Shown here piece after piece: positions 17,249-26,282 of a stretch of 64,000 nt of DNA. Position 1 is the first letter of the stretch; each line of letters begins with the position of its first letter. Below the pieces are notes generated by a model. The model ran no database searches. It was given only the letters and a program-made list of their open reading frames with translations, and was not told the origin of the DNA. The position numbers and the translations under genes are program-made. This DNA comes from Candidatus Poribacteria bacterium (GTDB taxonomy: Bacteria > Poribacteria > WGA-4E > WGA-3G): the NCBI GenBank assembly GCA_028824125.1, contig JAPPES010000151.1, positions 48,663 to 112,662 of the forward strand. The letters are read 5' to 3'.

Positions 17249-18175
17249 ATGCGTTCAACAACAGCAACATTACCAGATAGTAGAGAAGCAACAAATCCAC
17301 CGTCAAGAGCCACAGTTTTTGTAGGGCGAGTGGAGGATTATGTTGAGCTTGTCAAACCGAGATTGGTACTGATGATATTGATTACTACCGCTGCAGGATT
17401 CTATCTCGGCACACGAGGTGATGTGAATTGGTTACTTTTCCTACATACACTTATCGGTGCGGGCTTAACAGCCGCAGGCGTTTTAGGACTGAATCAATAC
17501 TTAGAACGCGATATCGATTCACAGATGGAACGCACACAGCAAAGACCACTGCCAGCAGGTAGGATCCATCCCATAGAAGCACTGCTTTTCTGTGCATTTC
17601 TAACAGGAAGCGGAATGCTTTATCTTACTTTTCTCGTAAATCCACTCAGCGGATTTGTTATCTCCTTAATAGTTGTAAGTTACCTGTTTGTATATACGCC
17701 ACTTAAGCGAAAAACGTCATTATGTACGTTAATCGGTGCGGTTCCGGGCGCATTACCACCTGTCGTTGGATGGGTTGCAGCGCAAGGCAGGCTTTCAAGC
17801 CAAGCATGGGTATTATTTGCCATTCTTTTTCTGTGGCAACTTCCACATTCGCTTGCAATTGCTTATATCTATCGTGAAGACTATGCAAATGCAGGATTAA
17901 AGTTGTTGCCCGTTATCCATCCGGATGGCGCAAGCACACGCCGCCAGATTGTAACAAATTGCGTTGCATTATTCGGGATTGGACTTCTCCCAACGCTATT
18001 CAATATTGCTGGCGGAATATATTTCCTTGCTGCACTATTTGTAGGTGGGATGTTTCTGGCAAGCGGTGTTTATTTAAAGAAAACACACTCAGTGAAAGCG
18101 GCAAGGTATGTGCTGTACGCATCTCTACTATATCTACCACTAATATTTATCACGATGGCAATTGACAAAATATAG
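17249..18175 (+). CDS. ctaB: Protohaem IX farnesyltransferase (haem O synthase)
   Basis: 308 residues. UbiA-superfamily prenyltransferase with the family motifs NQYLERDIDSQMERTQQRPL (Mg-diphosphate binding, residues about 80-100) and a second aspartate region near YREDYANAGLKLLP. Helices throughout. It converts haem B to haem O, the substrate of CtaA encoded just upstream. An N-terminal soluble stretch of about 28 residues precedes the conserved VELVKPRLVLM. Confidence 0.94.
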   Translation: MRSTTATLPDSREATNPPSRATVFVGRVEDYVELVKPRLVLMILITTAAGFYLGTRGDVNWLLFLHTLIGAGLTAAGVLGLNQYLERDIDSQMERTQQRPLPAGRIHPIEALLFCAFLTGSGMLYLTFLVNPLSGFVISLIVVSYLFVYTPLKRKTSLCTLIGAVPGALPPVVGWVAAQGRLSSQAWVLFAILFLWQLPHSLAIAYIYREDYANAGLKLLPVIHPDGASTRRQIVTNCVALFGIGLLPTLFNIAGGIYFLAALFVGGMFLASGVYLKKTHSVKAARYVLYASLLYLPLIFITMAIDKI

Positions 18176-18194
18176 TGTGATCAAAGGAGACCAC

Positions 18195-18461
18195 ATGAAC
18201 GAGCAAGAACGGCGCAAACGAAATCTCAGGGTTGGCATGATATTAGGTCTACTGTTTGTAGGATTGTTTACCATCACGACGTTAGGATTAGTTTTTGGGT
18301 TTGAAGCATCCCCGCCAGTAAAGAAAATTGTTCACTGGACCACCACAATAATTGCTGGTATTATTGGATTCTTCCTGATAGGCGCGGCACTTGTTGAGAT
18401 AATTGTGAAGCCAATATTTGTAAAGATTGAAACAAGCAGAGCTCGCAGATTACGTGAATGA
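18195..18461 (+). CDS. Small two-helix membrane protein of the cox operon
   Basis: The start is ATG 18195 with RBS AAAGGAGA; the track start at 18162 overlaps ctaB. 88 residues: basic N-terminus (NEQERRKRNLR), two helices (MILGLLFVGLFTITTLGLVFG; TTTIIAGIIGFFLIGAALVEII) and a basic tail. I do not recognise the family. Position between ctaB and subunit III suggests an oxidase assembly factor or accessory subunit. Confidence 0.7.
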   Translation: MNEQERRKRNLRVGMILGLLFVGLFTITTLGLVFGFEASPPVKKIVHWTTTIIAGIIGFFLIGAALVEIIVKPIFVKIETSRARRLRE

Positions 18462-18483
18462 TGACGCATAGTGAGAATTAAAA

Positions 18484-19053
18484 ATGACCGAAAGTCGCCC
18501 CTTGAGCAACGCTAAATTGGGAGTTTTAATCCTACTCGGCGCTGAAACGATGTTATTCGTGGGTTTAATCGGTGCATTTCTGGTATTTCGGATAGGGAAT
18601 GTCACCTGGCCCCCGCTGTCAATCGATAATATACAACTGCCACGTTTGGTGACCGGTATCAACACCGTACTTCTAATTATAAGTGGCTACACAATGTTTT
18701 TGGCACTACGTGCAGTTCAGCAAGATCGTATAAAACAACTCCGAAATTTCTTGGTGTTCACGGGAACATTAGGGTTGTTTTTTCTGGTAGTCCAAGGCAT
18801 CGAATGGGTCCAACTTATAGGTAAAGGATTGACGCTTCAATCTGGCGTTTATGGTGGTATCTTTTATGTGCTTATTGGATGCCATGCAGTGCATGTGTTA
18901 GGAGCGGTAATTTGGTTAGCGATTGTTATCGGTATGGCAATAGTAGGAAAGTATTCATCTGTCCATTATACCGGTGTTGAAACGTGTACAATTTATTGGA
19001 TATATGTGGTCGCACTGTGGCCGATACTTTATGTTTTAGTTTACCTTGCTTAA
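18484..19053 (+). CDS. Cytochrome c oxidase subunit III (first copy)
   Basis: 189 residues, five predicted helices. The opening LGVLILLGAETMLFVGLIGAFLVFR matches haem-copper oxidase subunit III, as do GIEWVQLIGKGLTLQSGVYGGIFYVLIGCHAVHV and the final YWIYVVALWPILYVLVYL. It is shorter than the seven-helix type and like the short CyoC/CoxC forms. A second, more distant subunit III follows at 19412, so either two oxidase variants share this operon or one copy has a special role. Confidence 0.88.
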   Translation: MTESRPLSNAKLGVLILLGAETMLFVGLIGAFLVFRIGNVTWPPLSIDNIQLPRLVTGINTVLLIISGYTMFLALRAVQQDRIKQLRNFLVFTGTLGLFFLVVQGIEWVQLIGKGLTLQSGVYGGIFYVLIGCHAVHVLGAVIWLAIVIGMAIVGKYSSVHYTGVETCTIYWIYVVALWPILYVLVYLA

Positions 19054-19064
19054 AGGAAACGCTT

Positions 19065-19292
19065 ATGATTCGTCAAATTCTTTTATTCATTTTTGTGATC
19101 GGATTTATTATTTCAATTGTGCCATTTAGTCTTGAGGCATGTCCCGCTTGTAAAAACCTTGACGAACCGATCGCACGAGGTTTTAATTGGAGTGTGCTTT
19201 TTATGATGGCAATGCCGTTCACGGTTTTCGGAATTATCGGTGGCAGCGTGTTTTATTCCTATCGCCGTGCCAACAGAAATCTGAATGTGTAA
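19065..19292 (+). CDS. Small membrane protein with CPAC motif
   Basis: The start is ATG 19065 after AAAGGAAA; the track start at 18984 lies inside subunit III. 75 residues. Signal-like helix (LLFIFVIGFIISIVPFSLEA), then CPACKNLDEPIARGFNWS, then a second helix (LFMMAMPFTVFGIIGGSVFY). A CXXC right after the first helix suggests a periplasmic metal or redox site. Unknown family; probably a cox assembly factor. It ends about 120 nt before the second subunit III. Confidence 0.65.
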   Translation: MIRQILLFIFVIGFIISIVPFSLEACPACKNLDEPIARGFNWSVLFMMAMPFTVFGIIGGSVFYSYRRANRNLNV

Positions 19293-19411
19293 CACGTTTC
19301 TTCAAAAGCAAAATATATTAACGGTGTTACAATGAACTTTTAGCGTAAACAACACCTTAATTTGCTATTTTATTATGATGTAATTTCTAACAAAAAAAGG
19401 AGTTTAGTATA

Positions 19412-20062
19412 GTGGAACAAGCTACCACTTTAGAACATACTGAAGACGTATACGAACCTTCGCTTACGCCTGATAGCCTCGGTAAACTCGGCATGTGGAT
19501 TTTCCTAATTGGCGATACCATGTCGTTTGGCGCGCTGCTTGCGGCTTATGCAGCACTCCGTACGGGCGCAGGTGTAATCGGATGGGTTCCCCCAAGCGAA
19601 ATACTCGGTATTAACCTGACCGCAGGTATGACGTTCCTATTAATTTGCAGTAGCGTCACAATGGTTAAAGCGTTAGAGTCAATTCAAAAAGGCAACGTAT
19701 CTCGAATGTGTACGTTCCTTGGCTTAACTATATTAGGTGGTGTAATATTTCTTGGATTGCAAGCGTACGAATGGACACATCTGATTAAACACGGGTTGAC
19801 GCTTACTGAAATCCCTGAGCACGGACTAAAGGGCGGTGCTATTGCTGGGTCAACACTTTTTGGTCCTACTTTTTATGCAATCACAGGTTTCCACGGGTTA
19901 CACGTAACAGGTGGGGTAATCTATCTTATCGTGATATTGATACATGGGTTGCGTGGAAGATATACAGCAGAATTTAATCATGAGGTGGAAATTGTCGGAC
20001 TCTATTGGCACTTTGTTGACCTTATTTGGATTATGGTTTTCACTTTCATCTATCTAATTTAG
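19412..20062 (+). CDS. Cytochrome c oxidase subunit III (second copy)
   Basis: 216 residues; GTG start with AAAGGAG 12 nt upstream. Core motifs LGMWIFLIGDTMSFGALLAAYAALR, LQAYEWTHLIKHGLT, TFYAITGFHGLHVTGGVIYLI and VGLYWHFVDLIWIMVFTFIYL are typical of subunit III. It is better conserved at the C-terminus than the copy at 18484. With the following subunit IV it forms the usual III-IV pair. Confidence 0.92.
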   Translation: MEQATTLEHTEDVYEPSLTPDSLGKLGMWIFLIGDTMSFGALLAAYAALRTGAGVIGWVPPSEILGINLTAGMTFLLICSSVTMVKALESIQKGNVSRMCTFLGLTILGGVIFLGLQAYEWTHLIKHGLTLTEIPEHGLKGGAIAGSTLFGPTFYAITGFHGLHVTGGVIYLIVILIHGLRGRYTAEFNHEVEIVGLYWHFVDLIWIMVFTFIYLI

Positions 20063-20074
20063 GAGGACCCAAAA

Positions 20075-20413
20075 ATGGCTCAAAATGGACATAATGAGCA
20101 TCCGAAATACATGTGGATTTTCTTGTGGCTTGCTGTCCTGACTGCTATTGAGGTCGGCATAGTTATTCCCGATTTTCCTAAAGCACTTACCATCATACTA
20201 CTCATCGGTTTGGCATGTGCTAAGGCTATCTTGGTTGCTGTCTATTTTATGCATCTAAAGTTTGAAAAACGCACTTTGGCAGTTATCGTTATTACGCCTT
20301 TTCTTATCTGTGTGTTCCTTGTTATAATGCTCCTGCCCGATTTGACATCAGATAAACGGCACGAAGGTATTGAAAAACCAGCAGCAGAGGTCGTTGAAAC
20401 TACAGAGCACTAA
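20075..20413 (+). CDS. Cytochrome c oxidase subunit IV (COX4_pro type)
   Basis: 112 residues, RBS AGGAGG. Three helices with the subunit IV signature AKAILVAVYFMHLKFEKRT around residues 48-66. The tail after residue 90 is charged. It is the small stabilising subunit of bacterial caa3/aa3 oxidases, 12 nt after subunit III. Confidence 0.9.
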   Translation: MAQNGHNEHPKYMWIFLWLAVLTAIEVGIVIPDFPKALTIILLIGLACAKAILVAVYFMHLKFEKRTLAVIVITPFLICVFLVIMLLPDLTSDKRHEGIEKPAAEVVETTEH

Positions 20414-20458
20414 GATTCGGGCGGTGATTGATCTGTCGCACTGTATGTGTGAACAAAT

Positions 20459-21094
20459 ATGGAAAATCAGACAGACAACCTTAATCATGATGAACGCAAA
20501 CTTGATAAAAGCACACTGCCTTGGATAATATTGGGGCTCATCGTTATCGGTATTGCTATTCTCAATTTGTGGTTAGTTTTTAAGAATAAACCAGAATCAA
20601 CAGCAGAAGTTGTCCACGCGAGCGTTCCTGATTTCAGTCTGACCAACCAGCAAGGACAACCGCTGGGTTTATCCGATTTACAAGGCAAAATCTGGGTTGC
20701 TGATTTTATTTTTACCCACTGTCCAACGATATGTCCTGTGATGACGCAGGAAATGGTAAAACTGCAATCGGAATTTGACTCAGATCCTGTTACTTTCGTC
20801 TCTTTCACAGTTGACCCAGAGCGGGATACACCAGAAGTTCTTTCGCGTTATGCCGTGCAATATGGTGCTGACAAACAACGATGGCATTTCCTCACTGGTG
20901 AAAAGAATCAGATTTACCAATTGGCTAACGATGGTTTTAAATTAGCCTCAGCTAAGCACGGAGGTGGGTTTCCGCATAGCACAAGGTTTGCCCTTGTAAC
21001 ACCAGATGGAAACATTTACGGCTACTACGATAGTCGTAGTAAACCTGCGATGAAACGTTTACGCAAGGATATCAAAACACTTCTCAAAAAATGA
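20459..21094 (+). CDS. SCO1/SenC copper chaperone
   Basis: 211 residues. An N-terminal helix (LPWIILGLIVIGIAILNLWLV) anchors a thioredoxin-fold domain in the periplasm. Copper ligands: Cys pair in THCPTICPVMTQ and His in GGFPHSTRFALVTP. It loads the CuA site of CoxB. Its stop overlaps the ATG of the next small gene (ATGA). Confidence 0.93.
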   Translation: MENQTDNLNHDERKLDKSTLPWIILGLIVIGIAILNLWLVFKNKPESTAEVVHASVPDFSLTNQQGQPLGLSDLQGKIWVADFIFTHCPTICPVMTQEMVKLQSEFDSDPVTFVSFTVDPERDTPEVLSRYAVQYGADKQRWHFLTGEKNQIYQLANDGFKLASAKHGGGFPHSTRFALVTPDGNIYGYYDSRSKPAMKRLRKDIKTLLKK

Positions 21095-21363
21095 AGGACC
21101 TGAACCTATTAATTTCTATCGCAGCATTCGCGGTTCATTTCCCTTTTGGGTTTTTTCGCGTACGGTATAAAAAGTTCAGTCGCCCTTGGAGCAGATGTCT
21201 ATATATTCCGATTGTTCTTAACATCGTTGTTCGGCGTTTCATCCTTCATTGGCAATGGCAAACAGCAATAATATACTTATGGCCAGCAACACTGTTAGCA
21301 CACATCCTCGGAGGCATTATCGGTTCTCGGCACAAGTCTTGTGATAACGAAGAGACAGAGTGA
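21091..21363 (+). CDS. Small membrane protein coupled to SCO
   Basis: 90 residues; ATG overlaps the SCO stop by four bases. About three hydrophobic stretches (LLISIAAFAVHFPFGFF; YIPIVLNIVVRRFIL; AIIYLWPATLLAHILGGII). His residues occur at helix ends. No known family seen. The overlap argues for a real gene and for a function with SCO or the oxidase. Confidence 0.6.
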   Translation: MKDLNLLISIAAFAVHFPFGFFRVRYKKFSRPWSRCLYIPIVLNIVVRRFILHWQWQTAIIYLWPATLLAHILGGIIGSRHKSCDNEETE

Positions 21364-21372
21364 ATTCTTAAC

Positions 21373-21408
21373 GTTTGTAGTCGCGCAATTTATTGCGCCT
21401 CTTACATT
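21373..21408. repeat. Dispersed palindromic repeat, family A
   Basis: Copy of GTTTGTAGTCGCGCAATT..., with core hairpin GCGCAAT-TT-ATTGCGC and tail CTCTTACATT. It lies between the cox operon and the USP gene. Other copies: 4714, 29937, 31222, 49878 and 56886. Confidence 0.85.
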
Positions 21409-21478
21409 ACACCAATAAACTTGAAATCACTGCAGCCGTTATAGACTTTACTATAATAATGGCAAGTGAGAAAACATT

Positions 21479-23395
21479 ATGAAAAAGATATACGTCCCTG
21501 TAGATAATTCAGACTATTCAGATGCCAGCATTGACTTAGCTGTTGAATTCGCAAAAAAATTCGATTCACAGTTAGTTGGGTCTCACGTCTACGCGGCAAA
21601 AATGCACGATGTACGCTTTAAGCAGATGGAATATACACTGCCAGAGGAGTATCAGGACGAAGTAGAACTCGAAAAACAGCGCCGTATCCACGACACACTC
21701 ATTACCATGGGGCTCCAACTCATTTCGGATTCCTATCTTGAGGTAATGAAAAAGAAGTGTGAAAAACTTGAGATTCCGTTTGAAGCGAAGATGCCTGAAG
21801 GCAAGCACTACATCAAACTGGTCGAAGACATTCAGGAAAGCGATTACGATCTTGTTATTATGGGCGCGCTCGGTATGGGTGCTGTCAAAGATAGCCTCAT
21901 CGGAGGCGTCTGTGAACGCGTTGTGCGGCGTATTACTACTGATACACTGGTCGTCAGAAACCTTGACCCGATTGAAGAACAATCTGGTAACATCCTTGTC
22001 GGAATCGATGGAAGTCCTGAATCTTTTTTTGGGTTGAAAACCGCCATCCGTCTTGGTCAGAAATTCAATAAACAAGTGGAAGCTGTAGGCGTATATGATC
22101 CCTATCTGCACTACATCGTTTTCAATTCTGTTGTAAATGTCCTGACTGAACGTGCCGCCAGAACATTCAGATTCAAAGAGCAGGAACAGCTGCACGAAGA
22201 AGTAATAGATACCGGTCTTGCTAAAATATATCAATCACATCTTGAAGTTGCCCGTTCTATTGCCAAAGAAGATCACGACTATAAATTAAAAATTACACTC
22301 CTTGATGGCAAAGCTTATGAAAAAATACTACAATACACCCGAAAAACAGAACCGTGGTTACTCGTTATAGGCAGAATTGGTGTCCATAATGAACAAGATT
22401 CGGACATTGGCAGCACAGCTGAAAATCTCTTACGTCTTGCCCCCTGTAATGTCCTGCTGTCAAGCCAACGTTATTTCCCACAAATTGATGTAAAAGCGGA
22501 AGAAACCCTCGTCTGGACGCAGGAAGCGATGGATCGAATGGAGAAAGCACCGCCACTTGTGCGTGGTATTGCCAAGACTGCGGTGCATCGTTTTGCAATT
22601 GAACGTGGACATTCTGTTATTACTGAAAGCGTTATTGACAAAGCGATGGAAGCGATAATGCCCCAACGCGCCTCTGAAAAACTGACACGCGTTGCCAAAG
22701 AGATCGCAGAGCAGAAAGTTTTGGAAGCAGGTGATGTGCAAACCTATATCTGTGGGGAGTGTGGCTATGCAGCGCATAACCAACAACCTGTCCAATGTCC
22801 TGTTTGTAGTTCTCCACCAGAACGTTTCCAGATGGTGGATAAAGATTCCATTGAACACATCGCCATCGACGAAGGTGGTACTGCAGAAGAGGAAACATTT
22901 GACGGTGTCCGCTTACAATGGTCTGAGCAGGCGAAGAAAGCACTGCGTACCGTGCCACGCGGTTATATGCGGCGCAATGTTAAAGCACGAATCGAAAAAT
23001 CTGCACGATCCCAAAAGATTGGCACGATTACAAATGATTTTGCCATGCAGATTATTGACGACAGCATGGGGGAAGCTGCAGCTGTGCGTGAAGATGCCCC
23101 TGAACTCAGAGCCATGCAAACGCAAGCCGAACCGCAAAACGCTGAAGCAAATGTTGACTTTAAAAGTGCTCTGCAATGGAATGAAGATGCTATAGAACGA
23201 TTGAATTTAGTCCCCGCCGGTTTTATGCGAAAGATCACCCAAACGCGCATTGAACAACGTGCCCAAGAGGCGGGTATTTTAAAAATTACGCTTGATTTTG
23301 CCGCACGGGTCATAGAGGATGGCAGAAGTCTGGCAAATGAAGTACTCGGTGAGTATTACCAACAAGCAAACAATGGAAATAATCAAGATAACTAA
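21479..23395 (+). CDS. Double universal-stress protein fused to rubredoxin-like knuckle and three PCP_red-like domains
   Basis: 638 residues. UspA domain 1 (residues 1-160) has the nucleotide loop GALGMGAVKDSLIGG. UspA domain 2 (about 168-325) starts NILVGIDGSPES. PCP_red-like domains: (i) about 345-395, VWTQEAMDRMEKAPPLVRGI; (ii) about 480-530, LQWSEQAKKALRTVPRGYMR; (iii) about 565-620, LQWNEDAIERLNLVPAGFMR. Between (i) and (ii) is a rubredoxin-like pair of knuckles, YICGECGYAA and CPVCSSPPERF, a likely Fe or Zn site. Both Cys pairs are intact, so metal binding is plausible. The combination suggests a nucleotide-sensing scaffold tied to tetrapyrrole or Fe-S chemistry. A motif ATAGACTTTACTATAATAATGG just upstream also precedes the Uma2 gene at 31497. 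Confidence 0.82.
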   Translation: MKKIYVPVDNSDYSDASIDLAVEFAKKFDSQLVGSHVYAAKMHDVRFKQMEYTLPEEYQDEVELEKQRRIHDTLITMGLQLISDSYLEVMKKKCEKLEIPFEAKMPEGKHYIKLVEDIQESDYDLVIMGALGMGAVKDSLIGGVCERVVRRITTDTLVVRNLDPIEEQSGNILVGIDGSPESFFGLKTAIRLGQKFNKQVEAVGVYDPYLHYIVFNSVVNVLTERAARTFRFKEQEQLHEEVIDTGLAKIYQSHLEVARSIAKEDHDYKLKITLLDGKAYEKILQYTRKTEPWLLVIGRIGVHNEQDSDIGSTAENLLRLAPCNVLLSSQRYFPQIDVKAEETLVWTQEAMDRMEKAPPLVRGIAKTAVHRFAIERGHSVITESVIDKAMEAIMPQRASEKLTRVAKEIAEQKVLEAGDVQTYICGECGYAAHNQQPVQCPVCSSPPERFQMVDKDSIEHIAIDEGGTAEEETFDGVRLQWSEQAKKALRTVPRGYMRRNVKARIEKSARSQKIGTITNDFAMQIIDDSMGEAAAVREDAPELRAMQTQAEPQNAEANVDFKSALQWNEDAIERLNLVPAGFMRKITQTRIEQRAQEAGILKITLDFAARVIEDGRSLANEVLGEYYQQANNGNNQDN

Positions 23396-23422
23396 ATAAA
23401 AATAATAGACACTTTCGTCCCT

Positions 23423-23450
23423 GGTAGGCGAGGTTTCCTAACCTCGCTGG
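23423..23450. repeat. Dispersed palindromic repeat, family B
   Basis: GGTAGGCGAGGTTTCCTAACCTCGC hairpin in the gap after the USP gene. Member of the family built on GGTTTCCTAACC. Confidence 0.75.
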
Positions 23451-23499
23451 TGTAGAATCTCCAAGTAATTCTCAAATCTACAACAAATGGAGATAAATT

Positions 23500-23928
23500 A
23501 TGGCAGAAATTCCGACAATTACTTTCCAAATACTCGGACCAAATGAAGGTGCAGCAGAGGGTTCAAGCAAGGGTTTATGGTTTAAGTTAAAATCAGATCC
23601 CCCACCATCAGAGGACCTTGTCGTAGCCTTGAAAGTCCGCTCATCTAACGGAAATATCAGGCAAACCGGTGTTATCATGATCCTGAAACATGAAAGCCAT
23701 TCTGCTGACTTTTTTTATAAAACAGTGATCGGTGATCTTGACGTATGGCTGGAAATTGAACCTGTTGACTCCCTCACCAAACTTGAATTCCCTATCTTCA
23801 CAAATGAAGGTTATATTATAGAAGCAGAGTATAAGTTCCCCGAATACAGTGTGGGAGATTTATCAAAAATTGTTCCTTACCAATGGAACGGTCCAGATCG
23901 AGGTTTATGGACAGACGAAAATCGTTGA
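23500..23928 (+). CDS. Hypothetical beta-rich protein
   Basis: 142 residues; ATG with RBS TGGAGA. No signal peptide or helix. Alternating hydrophobic strands (PTITFQILGPNEGAAEGSSK ... VLKVRSS-like stretches ... DVWLEIEPVDSLTKL) suggest a beta sandwich. I do not recognise the family. It may be cytosolic. It ends 14 nt before the PQQ-type lipoprotein gene, so it is probably in the same transcript. Confidence 0.6.
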   Translation: MAEIPTITFQILGPNEGAAEGSSKGLWFKLKSDPPPSEDLVVALKVRSSNGNIRQTGVIMILKHESHSADFFYKTVIGDLDVWLEIEPVDSLTKLEFPIFTNEGYIIEAEYKFPEYSVGDLSKIVPYQWNGPDRGLWTDENR

Positions 23929-23942
23929 AACGGAGGCAAATG

Positions 23943-25262
23943 ATGAAGAAAAAAGTTTTTACAAACGGTGCAACCGTCATTTTAAGCGTAGTTACACTTA
24001 TTTTTTGTATAAGTAGTTGTGCACAGAAAACACCTGGTCCGAATGCCGAATCTACAGAGACAATTCCTAAAAATTGGTCCCAGTGGCGGGGACCAAACAA
24101 CGGCGGCATAAGCGATGAAACGGATGTGCCTATTCAGTGGAGTCAGACTGAGAACGTCCAATGGCGTTTACCACTGCCCGGTGAGGCGGCTGCCACACCC
24201 GTTGTCTGGGGAGATAAGATTTTTCTGACATCCGCTGACGGCAGAGAACTTGTTCTGATGTGTGTCAGTACCAAAGGTGAAGAACTATGGAAACGCACTT
24301 TAGCACAAGGCAACCGTACCTCTCGCGGTGATGAAGTAAACTTTGCTGCGCCCTCACCAACAACTGATGGTGAACATGTTTGGGCATTTCTCGGAACAGG
24401 TGATCTCGCTTGTTACGATTTTGAAGGAAATCCTGTCTGGCAGACAAATTTAGAGGAACGTTACGGTAAGTTCAGACTCGGCTTTCTGATGTCAATGACA
24501 CCACTGCTGGACAAAGACAAATTATACCTTCAACTCATTCATAGCAACGCATGGTTAGTCCTGGCACTTGATAAAATGACAGGCGAAGAAATTTGGAAGC
24601 ATGACCGAAAAAGCGATGCGACAAGAGAGTGTGAACACGCCTATACATCCCCTATTCTTTACCGCGATACGGAACGTGAATTCCTTGTTGTGCATGGTGC
24701 AGATTATGTTACTGCACACAATCTTGAAGATGGCAGCGAAATTTGGCGATGTGGCGGTTTGAATTCTCGAGAAAGATATAACCCTTCGTTCCGACTCGTT
24801 GCTTCACCTGTAGCAACAGAAGGACTCATTGTGGTTCCTTCAGCCAAAAACGGACCCGTTTTAGGTTTAGCCCCGTCAGGAACAGGCGATATTACGGAAA
24901 CTAAATGGCAAATCTGGAAACTCCAACGAGGCACACCAGACGTACCATCTCCGCTTATTCATGATGGTTTAGTCTATCTGTGTAGGGAAAATGGCGACCT
25001 AATCTGCTTGGATGCCGAAACAGGAGAGCAGCTTTATCGGCAACGAACGCATCGTCACCGCCACCGCTCCTCGCCTGTCTATGCTAACGGCTATATCTAT
25101 CTAACGGCGCGGGATGGTGTCGTCAGTGTTGTTAAGGCAGGACGCGAATTTGAAATCGTGGCTACCAATTCAATTAACGAAACCGTTGCTGCATCGCCAG
25201 TAATTGTAGATGGCACGCTCTATCTCCGCAGCTACGATGCCTTATACGCCATCGGCCAGTAA
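23943..25262 (+). CDS. PQQ-type beta-propeller lipoprotein
   Basis: The track ORF starts at 23883 inside the preceding gene; RBS CGGAGG favours ATG 23943 (or 23940), giving 439 residues. Lipobox ISSC after a basic hydrophobic N-terminus. The mature protein opens WSQWRGPNNGGISDETDVPI, the usual start of outer-surface PQQ-like propellers in Planctomycetes and Poribacteria. Repeats such as GEELWKRTLA, GEEIWKHDRK and GEQLYRQRTH mark the blades. Quinone-ligand residues cannot be judged, so a structural or binding role is as likely as dehydrogenase activity. Confidence 0.82.
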   Translation: MKKKVFTNGATVILSVVTLIFCISSCAQKTPGPNAESTETIPKNWSQWRGPNNGGISDETDVPIQWSQTENVQWRLPLPGEAAATPVVWGDKIFLTSADGRELVLMCVSTKGEELWKRTLAQGNRTSRGDEVNFAAPSPTTDGEHVWAFLGTGDLACYDFEGNPVWQTNLEERYGKFRLGFLMSMTPLLDKDKLYLQLIHSNAWLVLALDKMTGEEIWKHDRKSDATRECEHAYTSPILYRDTEREFLVVHGADYVTAHNLEDGSEIWRCGGLNSRERYNPSFRLVASPVATEGLIVVPSAKNGPVLGLAPSGTGDITETKWQIWKLQRGTPDVPSPLIHDGLVYLCRENGDLICLDAETGEQLYRQRTHRHRHRSSPVYANGYIYLTARDGVVSVVKAGREFEIVATNSINETVAASPVIVDGTLYLRSYDALYAIGQ

Positions 25263-25264
25263 AA

Positions 25265-26149
25265 GTGAAAAGTTACAAGGAACTTCCGGATGATGCCGGT
25301 TCCAACATTATCGGGCAAGTAACAGCGCAAGCAAACCGCCTCACCAAACGTCTCGCCTCAATAAAACGAACAGTCGCTATAATGAGTGGGAAAGGCGGTG
25401 TCGGCAAAAGTGCTGTTACTGCCAACCTCGCTACCGCACTCACACTGGCGGGTTATACTGTCGGTGTCGTTGATGCTGACATCAACGGTCCAACGATTGC
25501 TAAAATGATGGGGGTACGCAACGCAACGCTTGAATATACCTCCGCAGGTGTCAAACCCGCCATCAGTTCCCTTGGCACGAAGATCATCTCAATGGATCTG
25601 CTGCTGTCTGAAGATGATGCACCAGTGCTGTGGAGTGCACACACACAAAAGGATGCTTTCACATGGCGTTCCACCATGGAAGTCGGCGCACTGCGGGAGT
25701 TTATCGGCGATACCGAATGGGGCGAGTTGGATTATCTTTTGCTCGATCTGCCCCCAGGTTCTGACCGCCTACCGAATGTAGCTGAACTTATCCCAAATCT
25801 CGGTGGCGTGATCGTTGTAACAATCCCTTCCGAAGTTTCACATCTGATTGTCAGAAAATCTATCACAATGGCGAGAGATATTTTCAAGGTGCCGATTATC
25901 GGCATTGTAGAAAATATGGCATTCTATGCGTGTAAACACTGTGGTGAACACGAATCCCTCTTTTCTCCTGAAGATACACCTGATAACACGTTTCAGGTAA
26001 CAACGCTTGGTAAAATCCCTTTCGATCCGAAACTATCGCATTGTAACGACAACGGCACGCCTTATATCCATGAATACCCAGATTCCCTTGCAAGCGCAGC
26101 AATTTTAGAAGTGACACAAAAGATTCAAGATTTCTTCAAATATTACTGA
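25265..26149 (+). CDS. Mrp/NBP35-family P-loop ATPase (Fe-S carrier type)
   Basis: 294 residues; GTG start only 2 nt after the PQQ gene. Deviant Walker A MSGKGGVGKSAVTANLATAL near residue 40, switch regions DADINGPTIAKMMGV and LLLDLPPGSDR. A CXXC pair (FYACKHCGEHESLFS, near 220) is the bridging [4Fe-4S] site of Mrp/ApbC proteins. Expected role: carry and transfer Fe-S clusters to apoproteins. Neighbours with Cys knuckles and a radical SAM enzyme are plausible clients; that is inference. Confidence 0.9.
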   Translation: MKSYKELPDDAGSNIIGQVTAQANRLTKRLASIKRTVAIMSGKGGVGKSAVTANLATALTLAGYTVGVVDADINGPTIAKMMGVRNATLEYTSAGVKPAISSLGTKIISMDLLLSEDDAPVLWSAHTQKDAFTWRSTMEVGALREFIGDTEWGELDYLLLDLPPGSDRLPNVAELIPNLGGVIVVTIPSEVSHLIVRKSITMARDIFKVPIIGIVENMAFYACKHCGEHESLFSPEDTPDNTFQVTTLGKIPFDPKLSHCNDNGTPYIHEYPDSLASAAILEVTQKIQDFFKYY

Positions 26150-26171
26150 TAAGGGAATCTTAAAAGTAGTA

Positions 26172-26188
26172 GGCACGCTCCGCGTGCC
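26172..26188. other. Strong 7-bp hairpin GGCACGC-TCC-GCGTGCC
   Basis: Perfect stem in the gap between the Mrp-like gene and the Zn-knuckle/PCP_red gene, without a clean T run. Either another palindromic repeat or a weak terminator. Confidence 0.45.
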
Positions 26189-26282
26189 GTCGACAAGTTT
26201 AAGATGCAATAAATTATGCTACTACAAATAAGGAATACATAGAAAGTTACTATTCGATTTCGAAAAATTTGGAGATAAAACG

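Noticed and set aside
21572-22234. 220-aa minus-strand ORF
   Set aside because: Antisense to the Usp domains; no start signal and shadow-like composition.
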